DNA of 64,000 nucleotides, from contig NC_019673.1 in NCBI RefSeq assembly GCF_000328705.1, positions 310,001-374,000 on the forward strand, written 5' to 3'. The notes beneath the pieces were generated by a model. It did not search any database. It had not been told where the DNA came from and saw only the letters and a program-made list of their open reading frames with translations. This DNA is from Saccharothrix espanaensis DSM 44229 (GTDB lineage Bacteria > Actinomycetota > Actinomycetes > Mycobacteriales > Pseudonocardiaceae). This document shows positions 54,167 to 64,000 of the stretch, piece after piece. Position numbers and translations under genes: made by a program. Position 1 is the first letter of the stretch, and the number at the start of each line of letters is the position of its first letter.

Positions 54167-55060
54167 ATGGACGCGACCCCCCGCCCCGCGCGGCTGGCTG
54201 TCGGAGTGATCTCGGCAGGCCGGGTGGGCTCGGTGCTCGGCGCCGCCCTGACCAGGGCGGGCCACGTCGTGAGCTCGGTGTCGGCGGTGTCGCGCGAGTC
54301 GCTGCGCCGGGCCGAGGAACTGCTGCCGGACGTGCCGGTGGCTCCACCGCCCGAGGTCGCCGCGTCGGCCGACCTCGTGCTGCTGGCCGTGCCCGACGAC
54401 GAGCTGGCCGGGCTGGTCCGCGGCCTGGTCGCCACCGGGTCGCTGCGCGCCGGGCAGATCGTCGTGCACACCAGCGGCGCGCAGGGGATCGGCGTGCTGG
54501 AACCGGCCCGCGCGGTCGGTGCGCTGTGCGTGGCCCTGCACCCGGTGATGACGTTCACCGGACGCTCCGAGGACGTCGAGCGGATGACCGCGTGCTCGGT
54601 CGGCGTGACCGCCGCGGACGGCGACGACGCGGCGTGGAACGTCGGCGAGGCCCTGGTCGTGGAGATGGCCGCGGAGCCCGTGCGCATCCCCGAAACCGCC
54701 CGCCCGCTCTACCACGCGGCACTCGCGCACGGCGCGAACCACCTGATCACGCTGGTCGCGGACTGCGCGGACCTGCTCCGCTCGGCCGGGATCGGCGACG
54801 CCGAGCGGATGCTCGGGCCGCTGCTGTCGGCCGCGCTGGACAACGTCCTGCGGCACGGCGACCGGGCGCTCACCGGGCCGGTCGCGCGCGGCGACGCCGG
54901 CACCGTGGCAAAGCACCTGCGCGTCCTGGCGTCCGAAGCGCCTGACACCCTTGACCCGTACCGGGTTCTCGCGCGCCGCACCGCCGACCGCGCAGAGGCC
55001 GCCGGGCTGCTCAAGCCCGATCCGGCCGCCGACGTCCGCACCACTCTTGAGGACCGATGA
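54167..55060 (+). CDS. Rossmann-fold protein with DUF2520 domain (Rv3603c-like)
   Basis: 297 residues. N-terminal NAD(P)-binding fold: LAVGVISAGRVGSVLGAALTRAG, where the first Gly-x-x-x-x-G turn is kept, and ADLVLLAVPDDELAGLV. The C-terminal part (YHAALAHGANHLITLVADCADLLRSAG) is the DUF2520 helical domain. Homologous to 6-phosphogluconate dehydrogenase-type reductases. Always next to panC in actinobacteria, overlapping by ATGA; a ketopantoate reductase-like role in pantothenate synthesis has been proposed from context. Confidence 0.85.
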   Translation: MDATPRPARLAVGVISAGRVGSVLGAALTRAGHVVSSVSAVSRESLRRAEELLPDVPVAPPPEVAASADLVLLAVPDDELAGLVRGLVATGSLRAGQIVVHTSGAQGIGVLEPARAVGALCVALHPVMTFTGRSEDVERMTACSVGVTAADGDDAAWNVGEALVVEMAAEPVRIPETARPLYHAALAHGANHLITLVADCADLLRSAGIGDAERMLGPLLSAALDNVLRHGDRALTGPVARGDAGTVAKHLRVLASEAPDTLDPYRVLARRTADRAEAAGLLKPDPAADVRTTLEDR

Positions 55061-55947
55061 CCAAGCCGCTCACCAAAGACGACTACGTGCCCAACGACGT
55101 CACGGTGCACCGTGACCCGGAGCGGTTGCGGCGGGTGGTGCGCGCACTGCGGGCCGCCGGGCGCAACATCGCGCTCGTCCCGACCATGGGCGCGCTGCAC
55201 GAGGGCCACCGGAAGCTGATCCGGGAAGCGCACGTCATGCAGAACACCGTGGTCGTGGTGTCGATCTTCGTCAACCCCGCGCAGTTCGGTCCCGCGGAGG
55301 ACTTCTCGACCTACCCCCGGACGTTCGAGTCCGATGTGGACGTCTGCCGGCAGGAGCGGGCCGGCCTGGTGTTCGCGCCGGAGGCGGAGGACATGTACCT
55401 GCCCGGTGCGACGGTGACCCTGTCGCCCGGACCGCTCGGCGACGAGCTGGAGGGCGCGTCCCGGCCGGGGCACTTCGCCGGCGTGCTGACCGTGGTGTCC
55501 AAGCTGTTCAACATCGTGCAGCCGACGTACGCGGTGTTCGGGGAGAAGGACTACCAGCAGTTGACGCTGATCCACCGGATGGCGCGGGACCTGGACTTCC
55601 CGGTGGCCGTGGTGGGCGTGCCGACCGTGCGCGAACCGGACGGCCTGGCCCTGTCCTCGCGCAACCGGTACCTGTCGGAGGAGGAGCGGTCGGCGGCCAC
55701 CGCGCTGTCGGCGGCGCTGGTGGCGGGCGCGCACGTGAGCGGCGGCGGCGCGGCGGCGGTGCTGTCGGCGGCGTCCTCGGTGCTCGCGGCCGTGCCGTCG
55801 GTGGACGTGGACTACCTGGAACTGCGGGCACCGGACCTGGGGCCCGCGCCGGAGAACGGGGACGCGCGGCTGCTCCTCGCCGCGCGAGTGGGCTCCACCC
55901 GACTGATCGACAACATCGCCGTGCTGCTCGGCACCGGCGACGAGTGA
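55057..55947 (+). CDS. panC: Pantothenate synthetase
   Basis: 296 residues, ATG overlapping the preceding stop. Joins pantoate and beta-alanine with [22 protein letters not shown] contains the HIGH-like motif; [33 protein letters not shown] and [15 protein letters not shown] (KMSKS-like) follow. Start of the panC-panD-coaX transcript. Confidence 0.96.
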   Translation: MTKPLTKDDYVPNDVTVHRDPERLRRVVRALRAAGRNIALVPTMGALHEGHRKLIREAHVMQNTVVVVSIFVNPAQFGPAEDFSTYPRTFESDVDVCRQERAGLVFAPEAEDMYLPGATVTLSPGPLGDELEGASRPGHFAGVLTVVSKLFNIVQPTYAVFGEKDYQQLTLIHRMARDLDFPVAVVGVPTVREPDGLALSSRNRYLSEEERSAATALSAALVAGAHVSGGGAAAVLSAASSVLAAVPSVDVDYLELRAPDLGPAPENGDARLLLAARVGSTRLIDNIAVLLGTGDE

Positions 55948-55958
55948 GGGGGACCGCG

Positions 55959-56474
55959 ATGTTCCGCACCATGCTCAAGTCGAAGATCCACCGGGCCACG
56001 GTGACCCAGGCCGACCTGCACTACGTGGGCTCGGTGACCGTGGACCAGGACCTGATGGACGCCGCCGACCTGCTGGCCGGCGAGCAGGTGGCGATCGTGG
56101 ACGTGACCAACGGGGCGAGGCTGGAGACCTACGTCATCGCCGGTGAGCGCGGGTCGGGCGTGATCGGCATCAACGGGGCGGCGGCGCACCTGGTCAAGCC
56201 CGGCGACCTGGTCATCCTGATCGCGTACGGGCAGATGGACGACACCGAGGCGCGCGCGTACCAGCCGAGGGTGGTGTTCGTGGACGCGGACAACCGGGTC
56301 GTCGACCTCGGAGCGGACGCCGCGCACGCGCCGGAGGGCTCCGGCCTGGTCAGCGGTGCTGTTGTCGCGGACCCCGCGGGCGTGTCGCTCGTCGCCGTGA
56401 CCGGTACTCCTACTTCGTCGTCCGAGACCGAGGACGCCACGGCGTTGGACGCGTTGATCCAGGCCGAGAACTGA
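55959..56474 (+). CDS. panD: Aspartate 1-decarboxylase precursor
   Basis: 171 residues from the ATG at 55959; the upstream GTG-like frame starts are not supported. [20 protein letters not shown] precedes YVGSVT, so autocleavage between Gly24 and Ser25 makes the pyruvoyl enzyme that supplies beta-alanine. A tail of 30 residues beyond the usual 140 is Thr/Ser/Glu-rich. The ribosome site is GAGTGAGGGGGACC, unusually G-rich and able to pair with the C-rich loops of the 6C RNA in this window. In M. smegmatis panD is a reported 6C target. Confidence 0.95.
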   Translation: MFRTMLKSKIHRATVTQADLHYVGSVTVDQDLMDAADLLAGEQVAIVDVTNGARLETYVIAGERGSGVIGINGAAAHLVKPGDLVILIAYGQMDDTEARAYQPRVVFVDADNRVVDLGADAAHAPEGSGLVSGAVVADPAGVSLVAVTGTPTSSSETEDATALDALIQAEN

Positions 56475-56501
56475 CCGGGTCTCGGCGGAGGGGAAGTTCC
56501 T

Positions 56502-57287
56502 GTGCTGCTCGCCATCGACGTCGGCAACACCAACATCGTCCTGGGCCTGTACGACGGGACGGGGGACAAAGCCGCCCTGGTGCGTGACTGGCGGATGCGC
56601 ACCGACGCGCGGATGACCGCCGACGAGCTGGCGCTGACCATGCGCGGGTTGTTGGGGGAGTACGCGGACAAGATCACCGGCATCTCGGCGCTGTCGACGG
56701 TCCCGGCGGTGCTGAGGGAACTGCGCGTGATGCTCGGCCGGTACTACTCGGCGGTGCCGAAGGTGCTGGTGGAGCCGGGAGTGCGGACCGGCGTGCCGCT
56801 GCTCGTGGACAACCCGAAGGAAGTCGGCTCGGACCGGGTGATCAACACCCTCGCCGCGCACCACCTGCACAGCACGGCGTGCGTGGTGGTCGACTTCGGC
56901 ACGTCGACGAACCTGGACGTCATCTCGGCCAAGGGCGAGTTCCTGGGCGGCGCACTGGCCCCCGGCATCGAGATCTCGGTCGACGCCCTGGCCGCCCGCG
57001 CGGCACAGCTGCGCAAGGTGGAGCTGGTACGACCCCGTTCGGTGATCGGGAAGAACACGGTCGAGTGCCTCCAGTCCGGGATCGTGTACGGATTCGTGGG
57101 TCAGGTGGACGGCCTGGTACGCCGGATCGTGGACGAACTCCAGGTGAGCGAACCCGGCCCGGTGACGGTGATCGCCACCGGCGGCCTGGCACCGCTGGTG
57201 GTCACGGAGTCGGCCACGATCCACGCCCACGTCCCGGACCTGACCCTGCTGGGCCTGCGCCTGGTCTTCGAACGCAACATGCGCTGA
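56502..57287 (+). CDS. coaX: Type III pantothenate kinase
   Basis: 261 residues, GTG at 56502. First step of CoA synthesis from pantothenate. LLAIDVGNTNIVLGLYDG carries the ATP-binding DxGNT; CVVVDFGTSTNLDVIS and LGGALAPGIEISVDALAARAA are family signatures; PVTVIATGGLAPLV is the ending motif. Same order panC-panD-coaX-lysS as in mycobacteria. Confidence 0.95.
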   Translation: MLLAIDVGNTNIVLGLYDGTGDKAALVRDWRMRTDARMTADELALTMRGLLGEYADKITGISALSTVPAVLRELRVMLGRYYSAVPKVLVEPGVRTGVPLLVDNPKEVGSDRVINTLAAHHLHSTACVVVDFGTSTNLDVISAKGEFLGGALAPGIEISVDALAARAAQLRKVELVRPRSVIGKNTVECLQSGIVYGFVGQVDGLVRRIVDELQVSEPGPVTVIATGGLAPLVVTESATIHAHVPDLTLLGLRLVFERNMR

Positions 57288-57883
57288 CCCGTTCCGGCTC
57301 TGCCCTGAGCCCCCGCGTGACTGGGTTCTTCAAGCTCGCCGGCCGGCTTGTCGCTTGGCTGGTGGTCTCGGACTGTTGTGCCGGATTGTCGGTGGTGCGT
57401 GGGAAAATGGTGTTGGGGGCCGGAGGCCACGCTTGTCGGCGTCGGCGTGCTGACCTGCGCGTTCGAGCGGTCGCGCTGGGCTGGTGCAGAGGATTGTCGG
57501 TGGTGCGTGGGAAAGTGGTGTCGGGGGCCGGAGGCCACGCTTGTCGGCGTGGCCTGACGTGGCTGTTCTAGCGGCTGTGCCGCCGCGTGCGCGGGAAGTC
57601 GCCTCCCACGTGAGGACCTCCGACCCGCTTCCGGACCGCCCAGGTGTGCGCGGGCCAGGCACTATCGGAGCGTTCGTCGTCGTCCGCATTGGGTCCGGGG
57701 CTGGTTGCGAAGCCCGGCCAGGTGCAGCAGGCGGGCCGGTGAGGCCCAAAAGCGAAAAGCGTCCTCGCCGGACGGGCGAGCCGCCAAGGATGACGGAAAA
57801 GCGGGTGGCGGCAGGTGGATTGTGGGGGTGCGGGTGTGCTCCTGCATGTGGGCACGGTGGGTGGGCGGGCCGGCGCTGGGCGG
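57288..57883. repeat. Gene-free stretch with a 60-bp direct repeat
   Basis: About 600 bases without a credible gene. It contains two nearly identical 60-bp copies, starting GGATTGTCGGTGGTGCGT and ending GCTTGTCGGCGT, at 57383-57442 and 57491-57550 (start-to-start distance 108 bases). They differ at two or three positions. On the other strand the copies read as FPTHHRQS-type peptides. The stretch 57551-57883 after them shows nothing I can name. Confidence 0.75.
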
Positions 57884-58648
57884 TTAGCGGCGCTGAAGGC
57901 GGGTCGCTTCTGTCACCAACGGGAAGTCGAACTCGCCCGTTGCCGTTTCCGGGTTGCTTTTCAGGTAGGTCAGCAGGGACGTCAGCAGTTCCTCCCGTTC
58001 CGCTGCCGAGATCACGAGGGTGTGGGAGTGGGTGCCGATCGTCGCCACCAGGGACTCCGCCGTTCGGCGGTGCGTGTGGGGGAACTTCCGGGTTTCCACG
58101 TCCTTGTACGCCTCGTGTTCCGGGATGTCTTCTTCCACCGAGTGCTGGTGGCTCACGGTCGACTTGCCCAACTCGTTGAGCTTCGCGACCCACGGCACCG
58201 TTACGTCGGAGTCGTTCCACAGGCTGGCCAGGACGCCTCCTGGGCGCAGGACCCGGGCGATCTCGGTCAGCGCCTTCGCCTTGTCGAACCAGTGGAACGC
58301 TTGTCCCACCAGTACGGCGTCCATGGTGCCGTCCGGAAGGGGGATGCGTTCCGCTGTTCCCGGTAGCGCCCTTACGCCTCCGTGTTGGCGCACCAACTCC
58401 GACAGCATCGACTCGTCGGGCTCCACGGCCGTGACGTGGTGGCCTTCCGCGACGAGTCCTCCGGTGAGTTTTCCGGTTCCCGCCGCCAGGTCCAGCACCT
58501 GTTGCGGTCCGCCGCCCAGGGGTTCCAGCGACCACCGGATGGCGGTCGCCGGGTAGTCCGGGCGGTGTTCGGCGTACGTGGCGGCCTGTGCTCCGAAGGA
58601 GTTCGCCCGGCGAGCACTCAAGTCATCACTCGTCACCGTCCCCACCAT
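57884..58648 (-). CDS. Class I SAM-dependent methyltransferase
   Basis: 254 residues. Motif I is QQVLDLAAGTGKLTGGL, motif II VTAVEPDESMLSELV, then GTAERIPLPDGTMDAVLVGQAFHWFD and ARVLRPGGVLASLWND. The HWFD stretch is typical of methyltransferases related to UbiE-type and small-molecule families in actinomycetes. No cluster context reveals the acceptor. It diverges from lysS by 50 bases. Confidence 0.88.
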   Translation of the reverse strand: MVGTVTSDDLSARRANSFGAQAATYAEHRPDYPATAIRWSLEPLGGGPQQVLDLAAGTGKLTGGLVAEGHHVTAVEPDESMLSELVRQHGGVRALPGTAERIPLPDGTMDAVLVGQAFHWFDKAKALTEIARVLRPGGVLASLWNDSDVTVPWVAKLNELGKSTVSHQHSVEEDIPEHEAYKDVETRKFPHTHRRTAESLVATIGTHSHTLVISAAEREELLTSLLTYLKSNPETATGEFDFPLVTEATRLQRR

Positions 58649-58698
58649 AGTGAGAACCGGTTCGATTCCCCGAGGGGTCTTTCCGTACGCTTCCCCCC

Positions 58699-60210
58699 GT
58701 GAGTGAGCAGCCTGCGAACCCTACCGCCACCAGTGACGACGATCTTCCCGAGCAGCTTCGGGTGCGCCGGGAGAAGCGGGCGCGGCTGCTGGAACGCGGG
58801 GTGGACCCCTATCCGGTCGAAGTGCCCCGGACGCACACGTTGCGTGAGGTCCGGGAACGGCACCAGGGGCTCGAACCCGATGTCACCACCGGTGAGATCG
58901 TCGGTGTCACCGGACGGGTGATGTTCATCCGCAACACCGGGAAGTTGTGCTTCGCCACGCTGCGCGAGGGTGACGGCACCGAACTCCAGGCCATGCTGAG
59001 CCTGAACGGGGTGGGCGAGCAGGCGCTCGCCGAGTGGAAGTCCGACGTCGACCTGGGCGACCACGTGTTCGTGCGCGGCGAGGTCATCACCTCCCGGCGC
59101 GGCGAACTGTCCGTGATGGCCCAGGAGTGGCGGCTGGCGGCGAAGTCGTTGCGGCCGCTCCCGGTCGCCCACAAGGAACTGGCCGAGGAGACCCGCATCC
59201 GGCAGCGGTACGTGGACCTGATCGTGCGCGAGCAGGCCCGCGACACCGTGCGCAGCCGGGCCGCCGTGGTGCGCTCCCTGCGGGACTCGTTCCACCGGCG
59301 CGGTTTCGTCGAGGTCGAGACGCCGATGCTGCAGACGTTGCAGGGCGGTGCGTCCGCCCGGCCGTTCGTCACCCACTCGAACGCGCTGGACATCGACCTC
59401 TTCCTGCGCATCGCCCCGGAGCTGTACCTCAAGCGCTGCGTGGTGGGCGGGATCGAGCAGGTCTTCGAGATCAACCGGAACTTCCGCAACGAGGGGATGG
59501 ATTCGTCCCATTCGCCCGAGTTCTCCATGTTGGAGTACTACGAGGCGTACGCCACCTACGAGACGAACGCGGTCCTCACCCGCGAGCTGGTCCAGGAGGC
59601 CGCCCTGGCGGTGGCGGGCACGCACCAGGTGACGCTCGCCGACGGCTCGGAGTACGACCTGGGCGGTGAGTGGACCACGCTCGGCATGTACGAGTCGCTG
59701 TCCGACGCCGCCGGCGAGGCCGTCACGCCGGAGACCTCCGCCGAGGAGCTGCGCAAGCTCGCGGACCGGGTCGGCCTGGAGGTGGACCCGAAGCTCGGGC
59801 ACGGCAAGCTGGTCGAGGAACTCTGGGAGCACCTGGTCGGCGACGGGCTGCACGCACCCACGTTTGTCCGTGATTTCCCGGTCGAGACCTCGCCGCTCAC
59901 CCGGCGGCACCGCACCCGGCCCGGGGTGGCCGAAAAGTGGGACCTGTACGTGCGCGGATTCGAGTTGGCCACGGGATACTCCGAACTGGTCGACCCGGTG
60001 GCGCAGCGGGAGCGGCTGGAAGCCCAGGCGCGGTTGAGTGCCGCCGGGGACGTCGAGGCCATGCCGGTGGACGAAGACTTTCTGCGATCGCTGGAGTACG
60101 GAATGCCACCGAGCGGTGGTGTGGGAATGGGCATCGACCGACTGCTGATGGCCATCACCGGCCTCGGTATCCGGGAGACGATCCTGTTCCCCCTCGTGCG
60201 ACCTGAATGA
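58699..60210 (+). CDS. lysS: Lysyl-tRNA synthetase, class II
   Basis: 503 residues, GTG at 58699. OB-fold anticodon domain (residues 60-165: [20 protein letters not shown]), then class II motifs: motif 1 [20 protein letters not shown], motif 2 [24 protein letters not shown] and motif 3 [15 protein letters not shown]. The N-terminal 30 residues are a short extension. Rv3598c equivalent. Confidence 0.97.
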   Translation: MSEQPANPTATSDDDLPEQLRVRREKRARLLERGVDPYPVEVPRTHTLREVRERHQGLEPDVTTGEIVGVTGRVMFIRNTGKLCFATLREGDGTELQAMLSLNGVGEQALAEWKSDVDLGDHVFVRGEVITSRRGELSVMAQEWRLAAKSLRPLPVAHKELAEETRIRQRYVDLIVREQARDTVRSRAAVVRSLRDSFHRRGFVEVETPMLQTLQGGASARPFVTHSNALDIDLFLRIAPELYLKRCVVGGIEQVFEINRNFRNEGMDSSHSPEFSMLEYYEAYATYETNAVLTRELVQEAALAVAGTHQVTLADGSEYDLGGEWTTLGMYESLSDAAGEAVTPETSAEELRKLADRVGLEVDPKLGHGKLVEELWEHLVGDGLHAPTFVRDFPVETSPLTRRHRTRPGVAEKWDLYVRGFELATGYSELVDPVAQRERLEAQARLSAAGDVEAMPVDEDFLRSLEYGMPPSGGVGMGIDRLLMAITGLGIRETILFPLVRPE

Positions 60211-60325
60211 AGTAACTTCTGGGACTCCGGTCTGCGCATTGCGGTACTTGTGCGCTAACCTGCACCCGACAATGCTTTGGTCGCGGTCGGGGAACACCGC
60301 GCATTCGGAGTCCAGGAGGATACGC

Positions 60326-60673
60326 ATGGCGCAGAAGGTCACCGTGACCCTGGTCGATGACCTGGACGGCGGGAAGGCGGAGGAGACGGTCGGCTTCGGT
60401 TTGGACGGTGTGTCCTACGAGATCGACCTTTCTTCGGGCAATGCGGGCAAGCTCCGCGATGCACTCGCCGACTTCGTCGCCGGCGCTCGCAAGGCCGGGG
60501 GCCGCAAGCGCGGTCCGGGCCGTCCGGCCGGTGTGAAGGCCGCACGTCCCGCATCCGCTGATCGCGAGCAGAACCAGGCCATTCGGGAGTGGGCCCGCAA
60601 GCAGGGGATGAAGGTGTCCGATCGTGGACGTATCCCCGCCGAGGTGCTGGAGGCCTACCACCAGCAGGGCTGA
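60326..60673 (+). CDS. lsr2: Lsr2 nucleoid-associated protein
   Basis: 115 residues, ATG after CCAGGAGGA. N-terminal dimerisation domain [19 protein letters not shown]...YEIDLSS, then a Lys/Gly/Arg linker, and the C-terminal AT-minor-groove reader with RGR in [18 protein letters not shown]. It bridges DNA and silences AT-rich, often foreign, genes. Strong terminator follows. Confidence 0.97.
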   Translation: MAQKVTVTLVDDLDGGKAEETVGFGLDGVSYEIDLSSGNAGKLRDALADFVAGARKAGGRKRGPGRPAGVKAARPASADREQNQAIREWARKQGMKVSDRGRIPAEVLEAYHQQG

Positions 60674-60718
60674 CACGTGATTGCGTGGCGTTCGCCACGG
60701 CAATTACGCCAAACGACG

Positions 60719-60759
60719 AAGGGGCACCGGTCCGTTACCGGTGCCCCTTGGTTGTTTTT
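60719..60759 (+). terminator. Rho-independent terminator after lsr2
   Basis: A 13-bp perfect stem AAGGGGCACCGGT / ACCGGTGCCCCTT, loop CCGTT, followed by GGTTGTTTTT. Preceded by a smaller hairpin CGTGGCG/CGCCACG near 60684-60699. One of the few U-tracted terminators in the window. The stretch 60760-61026 after it shows nothing supported. Confidence 0.85.
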
Positions 60760-61026
60760 CCGTACCAGTCGATCCTGGAAAGATCTTGTACGGACGTCGG
60801 ATGGTGAAGTTCATAACGATGTTCCGATGGTGGTGCGGTCGACGTGGTGAAGGTGGCGGGCGGGCCGAGATGTCGATGACGGTGTGCCGGTGGGCATGCG
60901 CGTTCGGTGGTCGGATTGGGTGCCCTGGGACGGCGTCCCCCGGTAGGTGGGTGAGTGCCGGGGTGAGTCCGAACGGTCCAGGAAGGGCGCGGCCGTCTGC
61001 GCGGGTGACGTTGTCGTGGTCGTTCT

Positions 61027-61884
61027 TCAGCCCTGGCGCGGGCAGGTGGCGCAGACTTCCGCGTCGGGCAGCGCGAAGTGGAAGCAGCAGCTTTCCCGGC
61101 GGCGGGTCCACCCGGTTCCGGTCGCGCGCAGAGTGGACGCCGAGGTGAACGGGGCCGTTTTGTCCGGTAGCAGCAGTGCCGCGTCGGCGACGCCGGCCGC
61201 CTCGTCGCCGCACAGCTGACCGGCGTTCCAGGCCGCGCTGTCCAGGGCGTCGGTCGCGGCGGCCCACAGCTGCCGGCGGCCGAACCGGACCATGGGGCCG
61301 AACGTGGTCACGAACCGCGCCGCGTGCGCGGCGAACCGGGCGCGCAGCAGCGCGGCCAGGGCCTGGTCGTCGGCGACGACGGTGGCGGACGGGTGGTCGC
61401 GCGCGGGGTCGTCGGGCAGGCAGGCGAACTCGTCGGTGAGCAACGCCACGCCCACGACGTGCGGCCGGCCGGTGGTCCCGACCCGGATCGCCACGTCGGC
61501 GGGGCGCAGCGAGGGCACCCGCCTGGCCAGGTGGAACAGCGTGCCGCCGAGCAGGCCGACGGTGCTCAGGTACCAGCTCATCACGTACCCGCCGGTGGTG
61601 CGCTCGGGTGCGTCGCCGTAGTGCTCGCGCAGCCAGATCGCCAACTCGGCCCGCCACGAGGTGAAGCCTGCCGGGCTGGAGAGCAGTGCTTCGGTGACGG
61701 TCCAGCCGGGGGTGGGGGTGGAGCCGGAGCCGGAGGGAGCGGGGAAGGCGGGGGCGGAGGAGGTGGGGGTGCCGGGGGGCGGGAGGTGGAGGCTTACCTC
61801 GCACCAGTCGGTGAGGGTGTTGGCCCGGGTGATGGTTGTGGCGAGGGGGCTCTCTCGGGTGGCCGTGGGTGCGGGTACGGTCAT
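61027..61884 (-). CDS. FhuF-like (2Fe-2S) ferric-siderophore reductase
   Basis: 285 residues. Most of the protein is Ala/Arg-rich helical sequence; its end is RRESCCFHFALPDAEVCATCP, which has the C-C-x(10)-C-x(2)-C pattern of the FhuF [2Fe-2S] domain. Such proteins reduce ferric siderophores inside the cell. An iron-regulator box lies 27-45 bases upstream. No siderophore transporter or synthetase is in the window. A Pro/Ser-rich segment near residues 37-58 is unusual. Confidence 0.82.
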   Translation of the reverse strand: MTVPAPTATRESPLATTITRANTLTDWCEVSLHLPPPGTPTSSAPAFPAPSGSGSTPTPGWTVTEALLSSPAGFTSWRAELAIWLREHYGDAPERTTGGYVMSWYLSTVGLLGGTLFHLARRVPSLRPADVAIRVGTTGRPHVVGVALLTDEFACLPDDPARDHPSATVVADDQALAALLRARFAAHAARFVTTFGPMVRFGRRQLWAAATDALDSAAWNAGQLCGDEAAGVADAALLLPDKTAPFTSASTLRATGTGWTRRRESCCFHFALPDAEVCATCPRQG

Positions 61885-61910
61885 GGTGAGAGGTCCTGGG
61901 ATCCGGCGGA

Positions 61911-61929
61911 TGAGGGTTGCCTAACCTTA
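61911..61929 (-). promoter_or_regulatory. IdeR/DmdR-type iron box upstream of the FhuF-like gene
   Basis: Read on the minus strand TAAGGTTAGGCAACCCTCA matches the DtxR/IdeR/DmdR consensus TTAGGTTAGGCTCACCTAA at 14 of 19 positions, with the AGGTTAGGC half complete. Iron repression of the gene is expected. Confidence 0.65.
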
Positions 61930-61997
61930 TCGAGGTTCCCTCGAGTCGGTGGTCCTCGGTGACGCCGGTCACGTCCGTTGCGGCCGTTCGGGGGGTT

Positions 61998-62011
61998 GTT
62001 CGCGCTCAGCG
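61998..62011 (+). promoter_or_regulatory. ClgR-box candidate upstream of clpC
   Basis: GTTCGC-GCTCA-GCG matches the GTTCGC-N5-GCG pattern described for the Clp-gene regulator ClgR in actinobacteria. It lies about 20 bases before the SigR-type promoter of clpC. Short motif in GC-rich DNA, so chance is possible. Confidence 0.35.
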
Positions 62012-62027
62012 GACATCGCCCGATCCG

Positions 62028-62054
62028 TGGAATCTACCTGGCAGATCACGCGTT
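62028..62054 (+). promoter_or_regulatory. SigR/SigH-type promoter candidate for clpC
   Basis: TGGAAT (62028-62033), 18 bases, then GTT (62052-62054) fits the thiol-stress promoter GGAAT-N18-GTT exactly, about 150 bases upstream of the clpC ATG. clpC is a known member of the Streptomyces SigR regulon. Confidence 0.6.
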
Positions 62055-62208
62055 GGTACCGATGTCAGAGATCCCCGACAGCGACTGCACGCGAACGGGA
62101 ACTGAGAGTGTCCGGGCCGGCGACTACAGTGGTCCCACGGTGCCGCGCTCTCCACGGTATGCCAGTGGTGAGCCCGAGGACCGCCGGCGCAGCAGTCAGG
62201 GAGTGCGA

Positions 62209-64000
<1,792 letters not shown>

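Noticed and set aside
57348..57557. 69-residue Trp/Cys-rich frame in the repeat region after coaX
   Set aside because: It merely translates the two 60-bp repeats and has no convincing ribosome site.

Overview
This window is very GC-rich chromosomal DNA from an actinobacterium, most likely of the order Pseudonocardiales (a Saccharothrix/Lentzea/Actinosynnema-type genome). That placement is inferred from gene content and order, not from a marker search. GTG starts are common, stop/start overlaps of 4 or 8 bases are frequent, and hallmark actinobacterial genes are present: lsr2, a 6C small RNA, a Tad-type 'helicase/secretion neighbourhood', ClpC, and a mycothiol-associated fold protein. From about 5.8 kb to the right edge the gene order follows, in reverse map orientation, the Mycobacterium tuberculosis segment Rv3661 to Rv3596c. 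This is therefore mostly a conserved core region with a few lineage-specific insertions.

Layout. (1) 0-5.3 kb, minus strand: a cell-wall salvage operon nagZ-namZ-(AmiE-type serine amidase)-murR, with murR cut by the left edge. (2) 5.3-12.3 kb: a small unassigned transcript with a strong terminator, a HAD-IB phosphatase, the 6C sRNA, and a compact Tad/Flp secretion operon (Ssd/TadZ-like, a small unassigned ORF, TadA, TadB, TadC, a 50-residue Flp-like pilin, two TadE/G-like proteins). (3) 12.5-28.8 kb: a PrimPol-like orphan, an SftH/MrfA-type helicase, a membrane proton pyrophosphatase, two related lipoproteins, topA, an MFS-thymidylate-kinase fusion, the DNA polymerase III delta' subunit and a surface-anchored protein, followed by tRNA-Thr(CGT). 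(4) 29-34.4 kb: accessory genes, including an F420-type oxidoreductase, a nuclease-fold/excalibur lipoprotein, a divergent L11 paralogue and a MarR-MFS drug-efflux pair. (5) 34.4-39.7 kb: ppa, and the row dacB, zinicin-like metalloprotease, tilS, hpt. (6) 39.7-49.5 kb: a VWA protein, then ftsH-folE-folP-folB-folK with 4-base overlaps, a DinB-like protein and two membrane proteins. (7) 49.5-53.9 kb: an insertion relative to mycobacteria carrying an orphan NuoD-like protein, a DUF1203 protein, a MarR regulator, a MidA/NDUFAF7-type methyltransferase and a PrsW-type protease. (8) 54-64 kb: panC-panD-coaX, a methyltransferase, lysS, lsr2, an iron-regulated FhuF-like protein and the start of clpC.

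How the parts connect. The left operon would strip and recover MurNAc from peptidoglycan. The Tad genes would build a pilus or secretion apparatus, but no prepilin peptidase is in view. The folate and pantothenate/CoA blocks are continuous biosynthetic operons. ftsH and clpC, two AAA+ protease genes, both have a sequence upstream matching a SigR/SigH-type promoter (GGAAN-18-GTT), suggesting joint oxidative or proteotoxic control. The most interesting leads are the orphan NuoD next to a NDUFAF7-type methyltransferase with the target arginine conserved, the proline-less L11 paralogue, the kinase-dead-looking MFS/TMPK fusion, and the 6C sRNA together with a G-rich panD ribosome site in the same window.
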